64,000 bases of DNA from assembly GCF_000430025.1 (NCBI RefSeq), contig NZ_KE387020.1:401471-465470 (forward strand), written 5' to 3'. The notes beneath the pieces were generated by a model that worked only from the letters and a program-made list of their open reading frames with translations, did not search any database and was not told the DNA's origin. Source of the DNA: Flavobacterium suncheonense GH29-5 = DSM 17707 (GTDB taxonomy: Bacteria; Bacteroidota; Bacteroidia; Flavobacteriales; Flavobacteriaceae). Both the position numbers and the translations under genes were made by a program. Below are positions 44,060 through 53,968 of the stretch, in pieces (within the stretch, counting starts at the first letter, position 1; each line of letters starts with the position of its first letter).

Positions 44060-45247
44060 TTATAAATCGTCGTACGAATCACCGAAGTTAAACGTTAACG
44101 AGAAACGCAAAGTGTTTTCCAACGGGTTTCTCACTTTTGAGGTTGAGAACAGGTAGGAAACGTCCACTTTTACAATATTGTATTTGAATCCGGCACCGAT
44201 AGTCGCAAATTTTCGGGCTCCTTTTTCGACACTTTCGTTAAAATAACCGGCACGGAACGCAAAGGAATCCTGATACCAGTATTCTGCTCCCAAAGCCCAG
44301 GTGAATTCTTTTAATTCTTCGCTGAAACCGTCGGGTGCATCACCGAAAGATTTGAAAATTCCGGAAGCCCAGCCAATGTCTCGGTAGCGCTGGTTTGCTT
44401 CTGCGTATGCCGTACTAATTTCATTGGAATCGATAATTCCGTCATCATTTCTGTCTGTTGGCGTAACCTTTTCCGGCGTTGGCACTAATAATTTATTAGT
44501 TTCCGCCAAAACGGTCACCTTATTGTATTCGTCCATGATAAAATCGAAACCTACCCCTAACTTCATATTTGACGGTAAAAAGTTGGAACTTCTTTCCACA
44601 TCTCCGTCATAAGAAATTTTTGGCCCTAAATTCTGAAGGTTGATTCCCGCTCTCCATCTTCCGTTAAAATCAGAATACGCAATTTCTTCCGACTGAAAGA
44701 ATGCCGCCACATCAACCGCAAAGGAATTCGCCGCAGATGCATCATTGTTATCAGTCGCAATTTTTAAGTTGGAACGAATGTAACGCCCTGCCACTCCCAT
44801 GGAAAACATATCGCTCAGTTTCAGAGAGTAGGACAAATCAAAAGCAAATTCATTTGGATTTACCGTTCTTAATTCCTGACCCGAATCATCGGTTAACGTA
44901 ATGTCACCCAAACCGAAATAACGCAAACTTCCTGCGAAAGCACTACGTTCGTTAAAACGGTTGTAATACGTTACCTGTCCCAGAGAAATATCATTGGCAA
45001 TACTCGTTAAGTAAGGCGTGTAACTCACCGAAAAACCGTGTTTAAACGGTGAAAAAGCATATTTAGCTGGATTGTATTGTTGCGAAAAAACATCGGCGGA
45101 ACTGGCAACCCCCATATCTCCCATACCGGCTGCACGGGCATCGGCAGAAATTAAAAGAAAGGGCACACCGGTTGTTATCACCCTATCCTGAGCTGTAACC
45201 GACTGAATAACAGCAAAGAAAAGAGCTACTAATGCTAATTTTTTCAT
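44060..45247 (-). CDS. porV: Type IX secretion outer-membrane protein PorV (LptO)
   Basis: 395 residues. Signal peptide (to about 20, VIQSVTAQ). The N-terminus of the mature protein, VPFLLISADARAAGMGDMGVASSADVFSQ, is typical of PorV, and the rest is an outer-membrane beta-barrel of the FadL type, ending in an aromatic strand (FSLTFNFGDSYDDL). PorV shuttles T9SS cargo from the translocon to the attachment complex. It lies 39 bp after porU, which it joins in the attachment complex. Confidence 0.94.
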   Translation of the reverse strand: MKKLALVALFFAVIQSVTAQDRVITTGVPFLLISADARAAGMGDMGVASSADVFSQQYNPAKYAFSPFKHGFSVSYTPYLTSIANDISLGQVTYYNRFNERSAFAGSLRYFGLGDITLTDDSGQELRTVNPNEFAFDLSYSLKLSDMFSMGVAGRYIRSNLKIATDNNDASAANSFAVDVAAFFQSEEIAYSDFNGRWRAGINLQNLGPKISYDGDVERSSNFLPSNMKLGVGFDFIMDEYNKVTVLAETNKLLVPTPEKVTPTDRNDDGIIDSNEISTAYAEANQRYRDIGWASGIFKSFGDAPDGFSEELKEFTWALGAEYWYQDSFAFRAGYFNESVEKGARKFATIGAGFKYNIVKVDVSYLFSTSKVRNPLENTLRFSLTFNFGDSYDDL

Positions 45248-45286
45248 TTTTATCTTAAAAGTTAATTTGACAAATATACTATTTTC

Positions 45287-48200
45287 TTAAAGTATTACAA
45301 GTTTCTCGATTTTTTCAGCCCTTTTTCCGGTAATGGACGACCGGACTGTTAACTTGTATACATAAACCCCTTTCCCGATCCGGTCTCCGAAATCGTCGCG
45401 CCCGTCCCATTTGATGCTTCTGGACAAAAATCCTTCGGTAGCCACAGACTGGTTGATGGTTTTTACCAGTTTCCCCGAAATGGTTAAAATCTGTACCTGA
45501 ACATCCAAAGGTTCGAAAGGCTTGTTGTGAGAGAACCAGAATTCGGTGTAACTCACAAATGGATTTGGGTAATTAAGCACGTTGGAAAGTGTTACGTCTT
45601 CATCGCCTACAACGATAAACTGAATTTCGGCCATAGCAAAATTATTGTACACATCCCAGCATTTCAGCGTTAACGTATGCAGGCCTTTTGCCAGGTTTCG
45701 GAACGGAAAACGCAATTTCCCTCGTGTATAATCGTTAGGTTCTGTCTCGTAATAATCGTTCAGAATGTACGGATTGTTTTCATTGCCGTCCAAAATAGCC
45801 ACTATGTCATGACCGATTCCGCTGGCGGTATTGATTCCGTTTTCATCTTCCAGAAAGGCCAGCAAAAAAGGCGACTCATTGGTTATTCCGCCGGAAACAA
45901 AGGTTTCATCGTTCATGTACAGCCGGATTCTTGGCGGCAAATTATCCGCCACAGCGTTGGTGTTAATCCCGCCTACTTTAATCGTTGTATCATAACCGGT
46001 CTGGTCCTCCAGAGGCGAATTGTTTTTGGCGTAAAAACTAATCCTTCCGTTCCCGACCGGTATCCGAATGTCTTTGGGAACGATGAACCCGAACTCAAAC
46101 AAACCATTGTTCACCGAAGCGTTTCCCCTGAAAATGGTTTCCCCCAGTTTGGTAAAGTTCATTATGATTAAATCTCCGTAAACAGGCTGCGGCGGATTAC
46201 CTGTATAGCCTATTATATATCTCGTACCGTCATTAGCCAGGGTGGCTCTGCTCATTTGCTTGTCAAAAATCTGAACTGCCAAATCGCCTTTGTAGTTGCT
46301 TAATAAATTATCAAATTCATCCACCACTTCGCCGGATAGTTTTACATAACTAAGAGCTTTTAAAGTATCCGTAGGCTGCGTTATCGGCACGTCATTGATT
46401 TTGGTTAACCGTACTTTTGGTTTCGGAATGGCTAATTTCAGAGCCGGATCACCGATATAAAAAGCAACCCTGATATCGCTTGCCGTCATTTGATTTTTGG
46501 CTTCCGCCAGGGCTTCCGCTATAGGCACATAGTTGTTTGAACCATAGGAAAACAGCTGTTCCGCCAATTTATCGTTCAGAACTTTCCCGGTCGACTGGGA
46601 AATTTCCCGGGTTGTTGCCACTAAGGAAACCGCCCCTCCTTCTGTATTCCAATACATGTATTCTCCTCCGGCCGGACGTTGCGGATTGTCAAACCTTGTA
46701 AACTCACAAGTAATGGTAATGAAAAGCGGATAGCGGTATTGGTTACTTAAATTCTGGGCATCCAATTTTTCAAACATGCGCTCCTGGGCTAAACCGTCTT
46801 CTCCTCCGTGCCCGAAATAATTGATCACCAAAGCACCCTGCTCCATTTCGTTTAACAATTCTTCTTTCGCCTTAGGATAACGGTTTCCTCCGGCTGTCGT
46901 TACCTGAATATACGAATCGGTGTGTATTTTCTTTACGTTTAAGAACGGTTTCTGGGCTGCAATTCCATTCGTAAGATTATCCAAATCAAACTGGAGACTT
47001 GCATCTGATTGTGTATCAACATCATCCGAAACAAAAAGACAGTTGTTGCGCCATCTCCCGTAGGATTGTTCGTCATGATACTGAATCACTTTATCAACCA
47101 TCGCTTCCGCCTGAGCGGCACTGCTTACCAACATCCGTCCTACAGCCAAATCCAAGTGTTCTCCTCCGTTACAATATCCTTCATTCGTATCCATGAGCCC
47201 ATAAAAATCATCCGACATAAACGCCATCAGATTAGAATAATTGAGTGTATAACTGCCATTACTAGCATGCGGAGAGGTCAAAGCAAAAAAGGCATGGAAG
47301 GTTGGTACGATATTAGTATTGTTCGGGATACGGTTTTTATAATCGTAAGATCCGTCTCCAAACAAATTTACGTATTTTATTCTTTTTTCCGGAGTTGAGG
47401 CATTGTTATATATATACTTAACCAGGTTGCGGATGGCTCCGATGTCCTGTTTTCCGGAAGAAAATTCCTGATAGATTTGCGGCAATTCCACAACCTTAAC
47501 ATTCAACTGGGAGTAATTGCGGTGAAAATTGGCCAGTTTTTCAGCTTGGGTTTTCAGAAAAGTCGGGGTTACAATTAAATAATCGATATCCTGAAAATCT
47601 CCCTGATTGTTCTTGAAAATTGTACCTTTTATATTCTGATTGACAATTCTCGCATTCGAATCTCCGGAAGGTGAGTAGAGGTTGGACATATCCACGGCAA
47701 CATAATTACGCACTTCTCCCAAAGTTGCTTTAAACGAAAAGGATGCCTGTCCCGGGTTTTCATATTTTACCGCATTGTAAATATCCGTTACATCCCAAAC
47801 CTGAGCGATGCCCGAAGCATTGGAAATCTGATATTGCCCAACTCCTATATTGGTTCCCGCCAATCGGTTTTTAAACAAAAACTGACGCCCGTATCCCTGC
47901 AAAGATCTTGATGCCAATAACGAAATGTAATCCAAATAACCGTTTGAAGAAGGCACACCTCCGTTATCATATTCCATCTGAATAGCAACTGCTGCTGTCG
48001 AGGAAGAAAAATTACCCACAAACAAATTCTCATCAGCCGCCACATGCATTGCCGTGGTTAACGTTGCAAAAGGAATTGTCCCTAACTCCTGACCATTTGC
48101 CTTTACTTTAAAAGAACTTGGCCCAAATGAGCCTGAAACAGCATTTATACGGATTTCAATTGGAGTACCGGTAACCAAGTTAGGAAAATCAAAATTAAAA

Positions 48201-49198
48201 GTCTGAATGTTGTTGATTCTGAATTCGTCTCCAACCCACTTACGTCCTAACTTCCCAAGATTAAACTTGTCCACTTCATAATACTGATAGTCGTCAAAAA
48301 CCGTAAAAGTCATATTCGGATCTGCAGATGGCTGAATAGCCAACGGAATCCGCTTTCCGTTTCCACCTGAAGCTGTTACGTAGTAATAGGAATAATCATC
48401 GTATAAATTTACACTGGTAAAACTCTCCTCATTCCAAACATCAACACCTTCAGCATAAAACAATATATAATCGTTGTCATGAAACACACCATCGTCCTCT
48501 CCGATAACCTGAATCGCGTTTTCCGCCAAATCCATTGGGTAAGCCACCGCATTGCTTAACGGCACCATTCGTCCTCCGTTGCCGTAAATTTTTATCCTTC
48601 TCGGATCTACGTTGGTATCCATTCCCAATTGCTGCAGAAAGCTTTTGGTTACTTTATAAACACCGGACTTTACAACACGAAACTTGTACCAGTCTCCGGT
48701 AGCCAAAACCGAGTTGGAAACAGCGTTGGCACTTTTTAAAGTTAAAAGCGAATTACCCGTACCATATGAATAATTAACCGACAGACTCTTCACCCTTTTG
48801 ACAGCATTGCCCTGCTTTATAATGGGCGAAAAAGACAAAACGGCCGAAGTTTTGCTTCTGGCAATGGCATTGGTAAGTTTTACACCCAACGCGTTGGGCA
48901 GTTTCTCAAACGAAAGGTCTTTTAAATCGGCTTTGGAAATTTCCTCAAAAACAACATTCTCAACCACCACCGACTGTTCGTTCACCACATTGGCAACCGG
49001 AAACACTTTTTTGAAATAAATTGTTTTTTCCGCCGCATTAAAATCGAAATTTTCAAACTGAAATTTCGGTATGATATAAGGTATGGAATCGACACGAAAT
49101 GCCGACGCTGCTTTCCAGTCGAGAACAACTTGCACTTTTTGCTGCGAAAAACAGAAAAAAGTTGTGAAAAAAGCTATAAAAAGTAACCATTTCTTCAT
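45287..49198 (-). CDS. porU: Type IX secretion sortase PorU
   Basis: 1303 residues. Signal peptide MKKWLLFIAFFTTFFCFS, then a long N-terminal propeptide-like region and a C25 (gingipain-like) peptidase domain. The catalytic pair is visible as His797 in NYFGHGGEDGLAQE and Cys831 in ITITCEFTRFDNPQ. The C-terminal end (LNYPNPFVSYTEFWF to VYVYKLTVRS) resembles a T9SS-type domain that stays with PorU. PorU removes the sorting domain of cargo and links it to lipopolysaccharide. It is co-transcribed with porV and divergent from gldJ. Confidence 0.95.
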   Translation of the reverse strand: MKKWLLFIAFFTTFFCFSQQKVQVVLDWKAASAFRVDSIPYIIPKFQFENFDFNAAEKTIYFKKVFPVANVVNEQSVVVENVVFEEISKADLKDLSFEKLPNALGVKLTNAIARSKTSAVLSFSPIIKQGNAVKRVKSLSVNYSYGTGNSLLTLKSANAVSNSVLATGDWYKFRVVKSGVYKVTKSFLQQLGMDTNVDPRRIKIYGNGGRMVPLSNAVAYPMDLAENAIQVIGEDDGVFHDNDYILFYAEGVDVWNEESFTSVNLYDDYSYYYVTASGGNGKRIPLAIQPSADPNMTFTVFDDYQYYEVDKFNLGKLGRKWVGDEFRINNIQTFNFDFPNLVTGTPIEIRINAVSGSFGPSSFKVKANGQELGTIPFATLTTAMHVAADENLFVGNFSSSTAAVAIQMEYDNGGVPSSNGYLDYISLLASRSLQGYGRQFLFKNRLAGTNIGVGQYQISNASGIAQVWDVTDIYNAVKYENPGQASFSFKATLGEVRNYVAVDMSNLYSPSGDSNARIVNQNIKGTIFKNNQGDFQDIDYLIVTPTFLKTQAEKLANFHRNYSQLNVKVVELPQIYQEFSSGKQDIGAIRNLVKYIYNNASTPEKRIKYVNLFGDGSYDYKNRIPNNTNIVPTFHAFFALTSPHASNGSYTLNYSNLMAFMSDDFYGLMDTNEGYCNGGEHLDLAVGRMLVSSAAQAEAMVDKVIQYHDEQSYGRWRNNCLFVSDDVDTQSDASLQFDLDNLTNGIAAQKPFLNVKKIHTDSYIQVTTAGGNRYPKAKEELLNEMEQGALVINYFGHGGEDGLAQERMFEKLDAQNLSNQYRYPLFITITCEFTRFDNPQRPAGGEYMYWNTEGGAVSLVATTREISQSTGKVLNDKLAEQLFSYGSNNYVPIAEALAEAKNQMTASDIRVAFYIGDPALKLAIPKPKVRLTKINDVPITQPTDTLKALSYVKLSGEVVDEFDNLLSNYKGDLAVQIFDKQMSRATLANDGTRYIIGYTGNPPQPVYGDLIIMNFTKLGETIFRGNASVNNGLFEFGFIVPKDIRIPVGNGRISFYAKNNSPLEDQTGYDTTIKVGGINTNAVADNLPPRIRLYMNDETFVSGGITNESPFLLAFLEDENGINTASGIGHDIVAILDGNENNPYILNDYYETEPNDYTRGKLRFPFRNLAKGLHTLTLKCWDVYNNFAMAEIQFIVVGDEDVTLSNVLNYPNPFVSYTEFWFSHNKPFEPLDVQVQILTISGKLVKTINQSVATEGFLSRSIKWDGRDDFGDRIGKGVYVYKLTVRSSITGKRAEKIEKLVIL

Positions 49199-49351
49199 CG
49201 CTTAATAAACGTAATTATTGAAAAGTTATTACAAATAGAAAAAATATTTTCCTGATAAGCTAATTTCAGACAATATATATTCTTTAAAAGCGTTATAATG
49301 AAGAACTTTAACATGATTTTATATTTTTTTTTATTAATTGAAAAAAAGTTG

Positions 49352-49381
49352 TTGCAGTTTAACGGTTAATTACTATATTGC
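49352..49381 (+). promoter_or_regulatory. gldJ promoter
   Basis: TTG (49352-49354), 19 bp, TATATTGC (49374-49381), close to TAnnTTTG. The predicted leader is about 20 nt before the gldJ ATG. The 211-bp gap to porU holds nothing else I can name. Confidence 0.55.
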
Positions 49382-49409
49382 GGCACTAAATTTATTACCT
49401 ACTTAAAGT

Positions 49410-51122
49410 ATGAAAATTAGAAGAATTATGACTTTACAGATGTTGGCAGCGTTAGCGCTTACAATATCATTTGCTAGTTGCAGCAAAAAAGGGTCGTCTA
49501 AAGGAGGTTCTCAGGCAACAGGTTGGAAAATCAACGACAAAAAAGGTGGTTTCCAATACAACGACAAATTTAAGAAACAGGAAACTCCACCAGGAATGGT
49601 CGCTGTTGAAGGCGGTACATTCACCATGGGTAAAGTGGAGGATGACGTAATGCACGATTGGAACAACACACCAAATCAGCAGCACGTACAGTCATTCTAC
49701 ATGGATGAAACTGAAGTTACCAACATGATGTACGCAGAGTACTTGTTTTGGTTGAAAAAAGTTTTCCCACCGGATGATGAAAATTATAAAAATATCTATA
49801 CAGGTGCACTACCTGACACGTTGGTATGGAGAAATCGTTTAGGATACAACGAAACGATGACCAACAACTACTTAAGACACCCAGCTTACGGTCAATACCC
49901 TGTAGTTGGTGTGAACTGGATTCAGGCTACTGAGTTCAGCAAGTGGAGAACCGACCGTGTAAACGAGGCAATCTTGGAAAGAGAGCAGTACTTGAAAAAG
50001 GATGCAAAAATCAACGATGTTGATGCGCAAAACACTTTCAACACTGAAGCATACTTAGCCAGCCCTTCTACGGCTTTTGGAGGTAACGAGGAAATCGTTT
50101 TCAGAGGTAAAAAAGGAGCTAAAGGCAAAAATGCTAAACCTCAAACCACAAAAGACGGAAAAACTATCGAGCCTAAAAACGTGTTCGCACAAAGATCTTC
50201 CGGTATCATTTTACCGGAGTACAGACTTCCAACCGAAGCGGAGTGGGAATATGCCGCTACTGCTTTAAACGGAATCCGTGAGTACAACATCTACAGAGGT
50301 AAGAAAAAATATCCTTGGAAAGGACAATACACCCGTTCCGGAAAAAGACAGTTAAGAGGTGACCAATTGGCCAACTTCAAACAAGGTAAAGGAGATTACG
50401 GCGGTATCGCAGGATGGTCTGATGACGGTGCTGATATTACCAATAAAGTAAAATCTTACCCTCCAAATGATTTTGGTTTATACGATATGGCTGGTAACGT
50501 AGCCGAGTGGGTTGCAGACGTTTACCGTCCGATGGTAGACGACGAAGCAAACGACTTCAACTACTACAGAGGTAACGTTTACATGAAAAACAAAATCGGT
50601 GAAGACGGAAAAGTGGAGTTGGTTACATCTGAAAACATCAAATACGACACTTTAAGCAACGGTAAAATTGCTGCCAGAAACTTCCCTGGACAAATTGCTC
50701 AGGTTCCGGTGGACGAAAACGAAACGTATTTGCGTTACAACTTCTCTACTTCTGATAACAGAAATTACAGAGACGGTGACAAACAGTCAACCCGTTACTT
50801 TAAATTCGCAAGTTCTGAGGAAGAAGAAGGCGGAGGCAAAGAAAACGACGCTAAAAGAATGTACGACTCTCCTAAACACCAAATTTCGGTTGACAGCTTA
50901 GGGGTAATGAACAGACAATACGACAAATCTTCTAAACGTACTACTTTAGTAAACGATGATTCAAGAGTTTACAAAGGAGGTTCATGGAGAGACAGAGCAT
51001 ATTGGTTAGATCCTGCATCAAGAAGATACTACCCGCAGGATATGGCAACAGACTACATTGGTTTCCGTTGTGCTATGTCTAAAGTAGGTCCGAAAGACAA
51101 CAAGAAAAAACCAAGAGGTTAA
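49410..51122 (+). CDS. gldJ: Gliding motility lipoprotein GldJ
   Basis: 570 residues. The lipoprotein signal ends ISFASC with the lipid-modified Cys at residue 24. The body is a formylglycine-generating-enzyme (FGE)-like fold: GMVAVEGGTFTMGKVEDDV, PVVGVNWIQATEFSKW, LPTEAEWEYAATALNG, FGLYDMAGNVAEWVADV and a C-terminal YKGGSWRDRAYW. GldJ is required with GldK for gliding and T9SS function and sits on the periplasmic side of the outer membrane. It is divergent from porU and followed by murF, the usual arrangement in Flavobacterium. Confidence 0.97.
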   Translation: MKIRRIMTLQMLAALALTISFASCSKKGSSKGGSQATGWKINDKKGGFQYNDKFKKQETPPGMVAVEGGTFTMGKVEDDVMHDWNNTPNQQHVQSFYMDETEVTNMMYAEYLFWLKKVFPPDDENYKNIYTGALPDTLVWRNRLGYNETMTNNYLRHPAYGQYPVVGVNWIQATEFSKWRTDRVNEAILEREQYLKKDAKINDVDAQNTFNTEAYLASPSTAFGGNEEIVFRGKKGAKGKNAKPQTTKDGKTIEPKNVFAQRSSGIILPEYRLPTEAEWEYAATALNGIREYNIYRGKKKYPWKGQYTRSGKRQLRGDQLANFKQGKGDYGGIAGWSDDGADITNKVKSYPPNDFGLYDMAGNVAEWVADVYRPMVDDEANDFNYYRGNVYMKNKIGEDGKVELVTSENIKYDTLSNGKIAARNFPGQIAQVPVDENETYLRYNFSTSDNRNYRDGDKQSTRYFKFASSEEEEGGGKENDAKRMYDSPKHQISVDSLGVMNRQYDKSSKRTTLVNDDSRVYKGGSWRDRAYWLDPASRRYYPQDMATDYIGFRCAMSKVGPKDNKKKPRG

Positions 51123-51146
51123 TAAAATTAATTTTCATACTATACA

Positions 51147-51174
51147 ATAAAAGCCCTATTTTAGGGCTTTTATT
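51147..51174 (+). terminator. Terminator of gldJ
   Basis: 11-bp stem ATAAAAGCCCT/AGGGCTTTTAT with a T-rich tail, ending 18 bp before the murF start. Confidence 0.8.
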
Positions 51175-51191
51175 TTATACTCCTTTTTCAA

Positions 51192-52475
51192 ATGAGAATC
51201 GAAGAATTATACGAATGCTTTTTACAGTGCACGACCGTAGCCACGGATACCCGAAAAATTGAATCCGACTCTTTATTCTTTGCCCTGAAAGGCGACAATT
51301 TTGACGCTAACGAATTCGCTCAGGAAGCCCTTAACAAAGGCGCTGCGTTTGCCGTTATCGACAACAAACAATTCTTCACCGACGAAGACAAGATGATTTT
51401 GGTTCCTGACAGTCTAAAAGCGTTACAGGATTTAGCCAAGCACCACCGTCAGGCATTAGGACTGCCAATCATTGCCCTGACCGGAAGCAATGGAAAAACC
51501 ACCACCAAAGAACTCATTAATACGGTGCTGTCCAAAAAATACAAAACAAAAGCCACCGTAGGAAACCTCAACAACCACATCGGGGTACCCTTGACCCTAC
51601 TCTCTTTTGATGACACCACAGATATAGGTATAGTGGAAATGGGCGCTAACCATCAAAAGGAAATCGAAATGTTATGTGAAATTGCCGAACCAGATTACGG
51701 CTATATTACCAATTTCGGAAAAGCACACTTGGAAGGCTTTGGCGGTGCAGAAGGCGTAATCAAAGGAAAAAGCGAACTCTACAACTATCTGAAAGCACAT
51801 CACAAAACGGCTTTTGTCAATCTTGACGATGCCGTTCAGAAAGAAAAAACAGCCGCAATTTCCCGAAGTACTTTTTCCCAAAACGAAAAGGCCGATGTTA
51901 AAATTGATTCGGTTACGTCAAATCCCATGGTAAAAGTAGTATTCAACAAGCAGGAAATAAACTCCCATTTGATAGGAATTTACAACGCCAACAACATCAA
52001 TGCGGCAATCACGGTTGGAAAATACTTCAACGTTTCCGACTCCGATATCAAGGACGCGATTGAAAACTACATCCCTTCTAATAACCGCTCGCAACTGATG
52101 GAGAAAAACGGCAATCAAATTATACTGGATGCCTACAATGCCAACCCGAGCAGCATGGCAGCCGCGATTGCGAATTTCATTCAATTGGACGGCTCGGGTA
52201 AAATTGCAATTTTAGGCGATATGTTTGAACTGGGAAAAGAAAGCCCGGAAGAACACCAAAAGGTCATCAGCCTGTTGAAAGACCATGCTGAAATTGAAAC
52301 CCATTTTGTAGGGAAAGATTTTTTTGCAAACAAAACCTCTAAGAACCATTTCCATTTTTACGACTCTTTCGAAAGTTTTACGGAAAGTTTTAAAAACCTC
52401 AACCCAAAAAATAAAATTCTCCTGATTAAAGGCTCCCGAGGCATGGCTCTGGAAAGAACCTTAGACCTTTTATAA
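51192..52475 (+). CDS. murF: UDP-N-acetylmuramoyl-tripeptide--D-alanyl-D-alanine ligase
   Basis: 427 residues. Mur-ligase domains: an N-terminal region TDTRKIESDSLFFALKG, the ATP site TGSNGKTTTKELINTVLSKK (about 97), and a C-terminal domain with DAYNANPSSMAAAI. It adds D-Ala-D-Ala to UDP-MurNAc-tripeptide in the cytoplasm. It begins just after the gldJ terminator, so either some readthrough or a weak promoter inside the terminator region drives it. Confidence 0.95.
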   Translation: MRIEELYECFLQCTTVATDTRKIESDSLFFALKGDNFDANEFAQEALNKGAAFAVIDNKQFFTDEDKMILVPDSLKALQDLAKHHRQALGLPIIALTGSNGKTTTKELINTVLSKKYKTKATVGNLNNHIGVPLTLLSFDDTTDIGIVEMGANHQKEIEMLCEIAEPDYGYITNFGKAHLEGFGGAEGVIKGKSELYNYLKAHHKTAFVNLDDAVQKEKTAAISRSTFSQNEKADVKIDSVTSNPMVKVVFNKQEINSHLIGIYNANNINAAITVGKYFNVSDSDIKDAIENYIPSNNRSQLMEKNGNQIILDAYNANPSSMAAAIANFIQLDGSGKIAILGDMFELGKESPEEHQKVISLLKDHAEIETHFVGKDFFANKTSKNHFHFYDSFESFTESFKNLNPKNKILLIKGSRGMALERTLDLL

Positions 52476-52481
52476 AACTAA

Positions 52482-52518
52482 AAAGCCGCTCCAATTGCGG
52501 CTTTCTTCATTTTTTTAG
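52482..52518 (+). terminator. Terminator of murF
   Basis: 8-bp stem AAAGCCGC/GCGGCTTT with a short loop, followed by an interrupted T tract. Confidence 0.65.
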
Positions 52519-52536
52519 AAAAAAATAAAAATTTAC

Positions 52537-52562
52537 TGTAACAATACAACAGCGACTGCATC
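52537..52562 (+). promoter_or_regulatory. Possible ECF-type promoter of the hydrolase-sigma operon
   Basis: TGTAAC (52537-52542), then 16 bp, then CATC. This resembles -35/-10 pairs of autoregulated ECF sigma genes in the phylum rather than the TTG/TAnnTTTG type. It lies 40 bp before the first ATG. The assignment is tentative. Confidence 0.3.
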
Positions 52563-52601
52563 AAAAGAGAAATTCAATTAAAAACCTAAAAACAGCATAC
52601 C

Positions 52602-53459
52602 ATGAAAAAATTGATTCTCTTAGCATTAGCCCTATTGGCAGCAATTAACGTATTTTCACAGCAACATCCTTCTTTTGAAGTAAACGTAATCGGCAAAGGG
52701 CAACCGGTTATCTTGATTCCGGGTTATTCCTGCAGTGGCGAAGTCTGGAACGAGACCGTAGCTCATTTTAAAGACCAATATCAGTTACACGTGCTTACGC
52801 TTGCCGGATTTGGAGGCGCCAAACCGATTCAGAACGACGAAATCTTAAAAACGGTACGCGATGAAATCATCCGATACGTCAAAGACCACAAAATGAAAAA
52901 GCCAATGTTAATCGGACACAGCCTGGGCGCCTTCATGACCTTATGGCTACAGAGCACTGAACCGGATTTATTCGGAAAGAGTGTTTGTGTGGACGGACTG
53001 CCTTTTGTTTCAGCAATCGGAAAACCGGAAACTACAGCCGAAGCGGTAAAAGCCAATCCGCAATTCAACAAGGAAGCGGTAATTCAGAACTTTAAAGCAT
53101 TACCTTCGGAAGGTTATGTAAAAAACATGACCAAGGCAATGTTGTATCAGGTAAACGATTCCCTGAGAGCAAAGCAAATCGCCGAATGGAGTTACAAAAG
53201 CGACCGGACCACTTTGGGAAGCACCATTGTGGAAATGTCAACCACCGATTTAAGACAGGAAATTTCAAAAATAAAAACACCCGTATTGGTATTGGCGAGC
53301 TTATGGGAGACTAAAGAAGCCAGCGAAAAAGAATACACTTCACAATATGCCGGACTGAAAAACAAAACAATAAAAGTAGCCGATGCCAAGCATTTTATCA
53401 TGTACGATCAGCCGGAGTGGTTTTACACTCAGATAGACGCTTTCTTTAACCAAAAATAA
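52602..53459 (+). CDS. Exported alpha/beta hydrolase
   Basis: 285 residues. Signal peptide MKKLILLALALLAAINVFS, then an alpha/beta-hydrolase fold: the oxyanion region ILIPGYSCSGEVW, nucleophile Ser107 in IGHSLGAF, and the C-terminal catalytic His in ADAKHFIMYDQPEWF. It is likely periplasmic. It is the first gene of a run with an ECF sigma factor (5 bp later, GTG start) and a membrane protein. The substrate is unknown. Confidence 0.87.
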   Translation: MKKLILLALALLAAINVFSQQHPSFEVNVIGKGQPVILIPGYSCSGEVWNETVAHFKDQYQLHVLTLAGFGGAKPIQNDEILKTVRDEIIRYVKDHKMKKPMLIGHSLGAFMTLWLQSTEPDLFGKSVCVDGLPFVSAIGKPETTAEAVKANPQFNKEAVIQNFKALPSEGYVKNMTKAMLYQVNDSLRAKQIAEWSYKSDRTTLGSTIVEMSTTDLRQEISKIKTPVLVLASLWETKEASEKEYTSQYAGLKNKTIKVADAKHFIMYDQPEWFYTQIDAFFNQK

Positions 53460-53464
53460 CTGTT

Positions 53465-53968
53465 GTGACACTAACCAACCTTCAAGAACAGGAATTCAGG
53501 AATATCTACAACACCTATTCGCCTAAAATTCACCGTTTGTGTTTGGGTTACACCGGAAATGCCATGCTGGCGGACGACTTATTGCAGGAAGTTTTTATTA
53601 AAGTCTGGCAGCATTATGACAAATTCCGGGGCGAAGCGCAAATCAGCACCTGGATGTACCGTATCGCCGTAAACACCTGCCTACAGTACCTGCGCGATGA
53701 CAAATCCAAGCACAACACCACTATTGACAAATTACAAGTCAAAGATGAGGAAGGCGACACGGAAAGAGAGCAACAGATTCAGCTGTTATACAAATGCATC
53801 AGCGAACTGGCAGAAACCGACCGTTTGATCATTACACTATTGCTGGAAGAAGTTCCTTATCCTGAAATTGCAGCCGCTACCGGTATATCGGAAGGCAATC
53901 TGCGCGTAAAAATTCACCGTATCAAACAACAATTAACCGCTATCTATTCGAAATATGAAAGACTTTAA
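53465..53968 (+). CDS. ECF-type RNA polymerase sigma factor
   Basis: 167 residues, starting with GTG. Region 2 is LCLGYTGNAMLADDLLQEVFIKVWQHYDKF with STWMYRIAVNTCLQYLRD. Region 4 carries the helix-turn-helix ITLLLEEVPYPEIAAATGISEGNLRVKIHRIK. It would direct RNA polymerase to its own promoter set. It lies 5 bp after the hydrolase gene and overlaps the following membrane protein by 14 bp, so the three are coupled. Confidence 0.92.
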   Translation: MTLTNLQEQEFRNIYNTYSPKIHRLCLGYTGNAMLADDLLQEVFIKVWQHYDKFRGEAQISTWMYRIAVNTCLQYLRDDKSKHNTTIDKLQVKDEEGDTEREQQIQLLYKCISELAETDRLIITLLLEEVPYPEIAAATGISEGNLRVKIHRIKQQLTAIYSKYERL

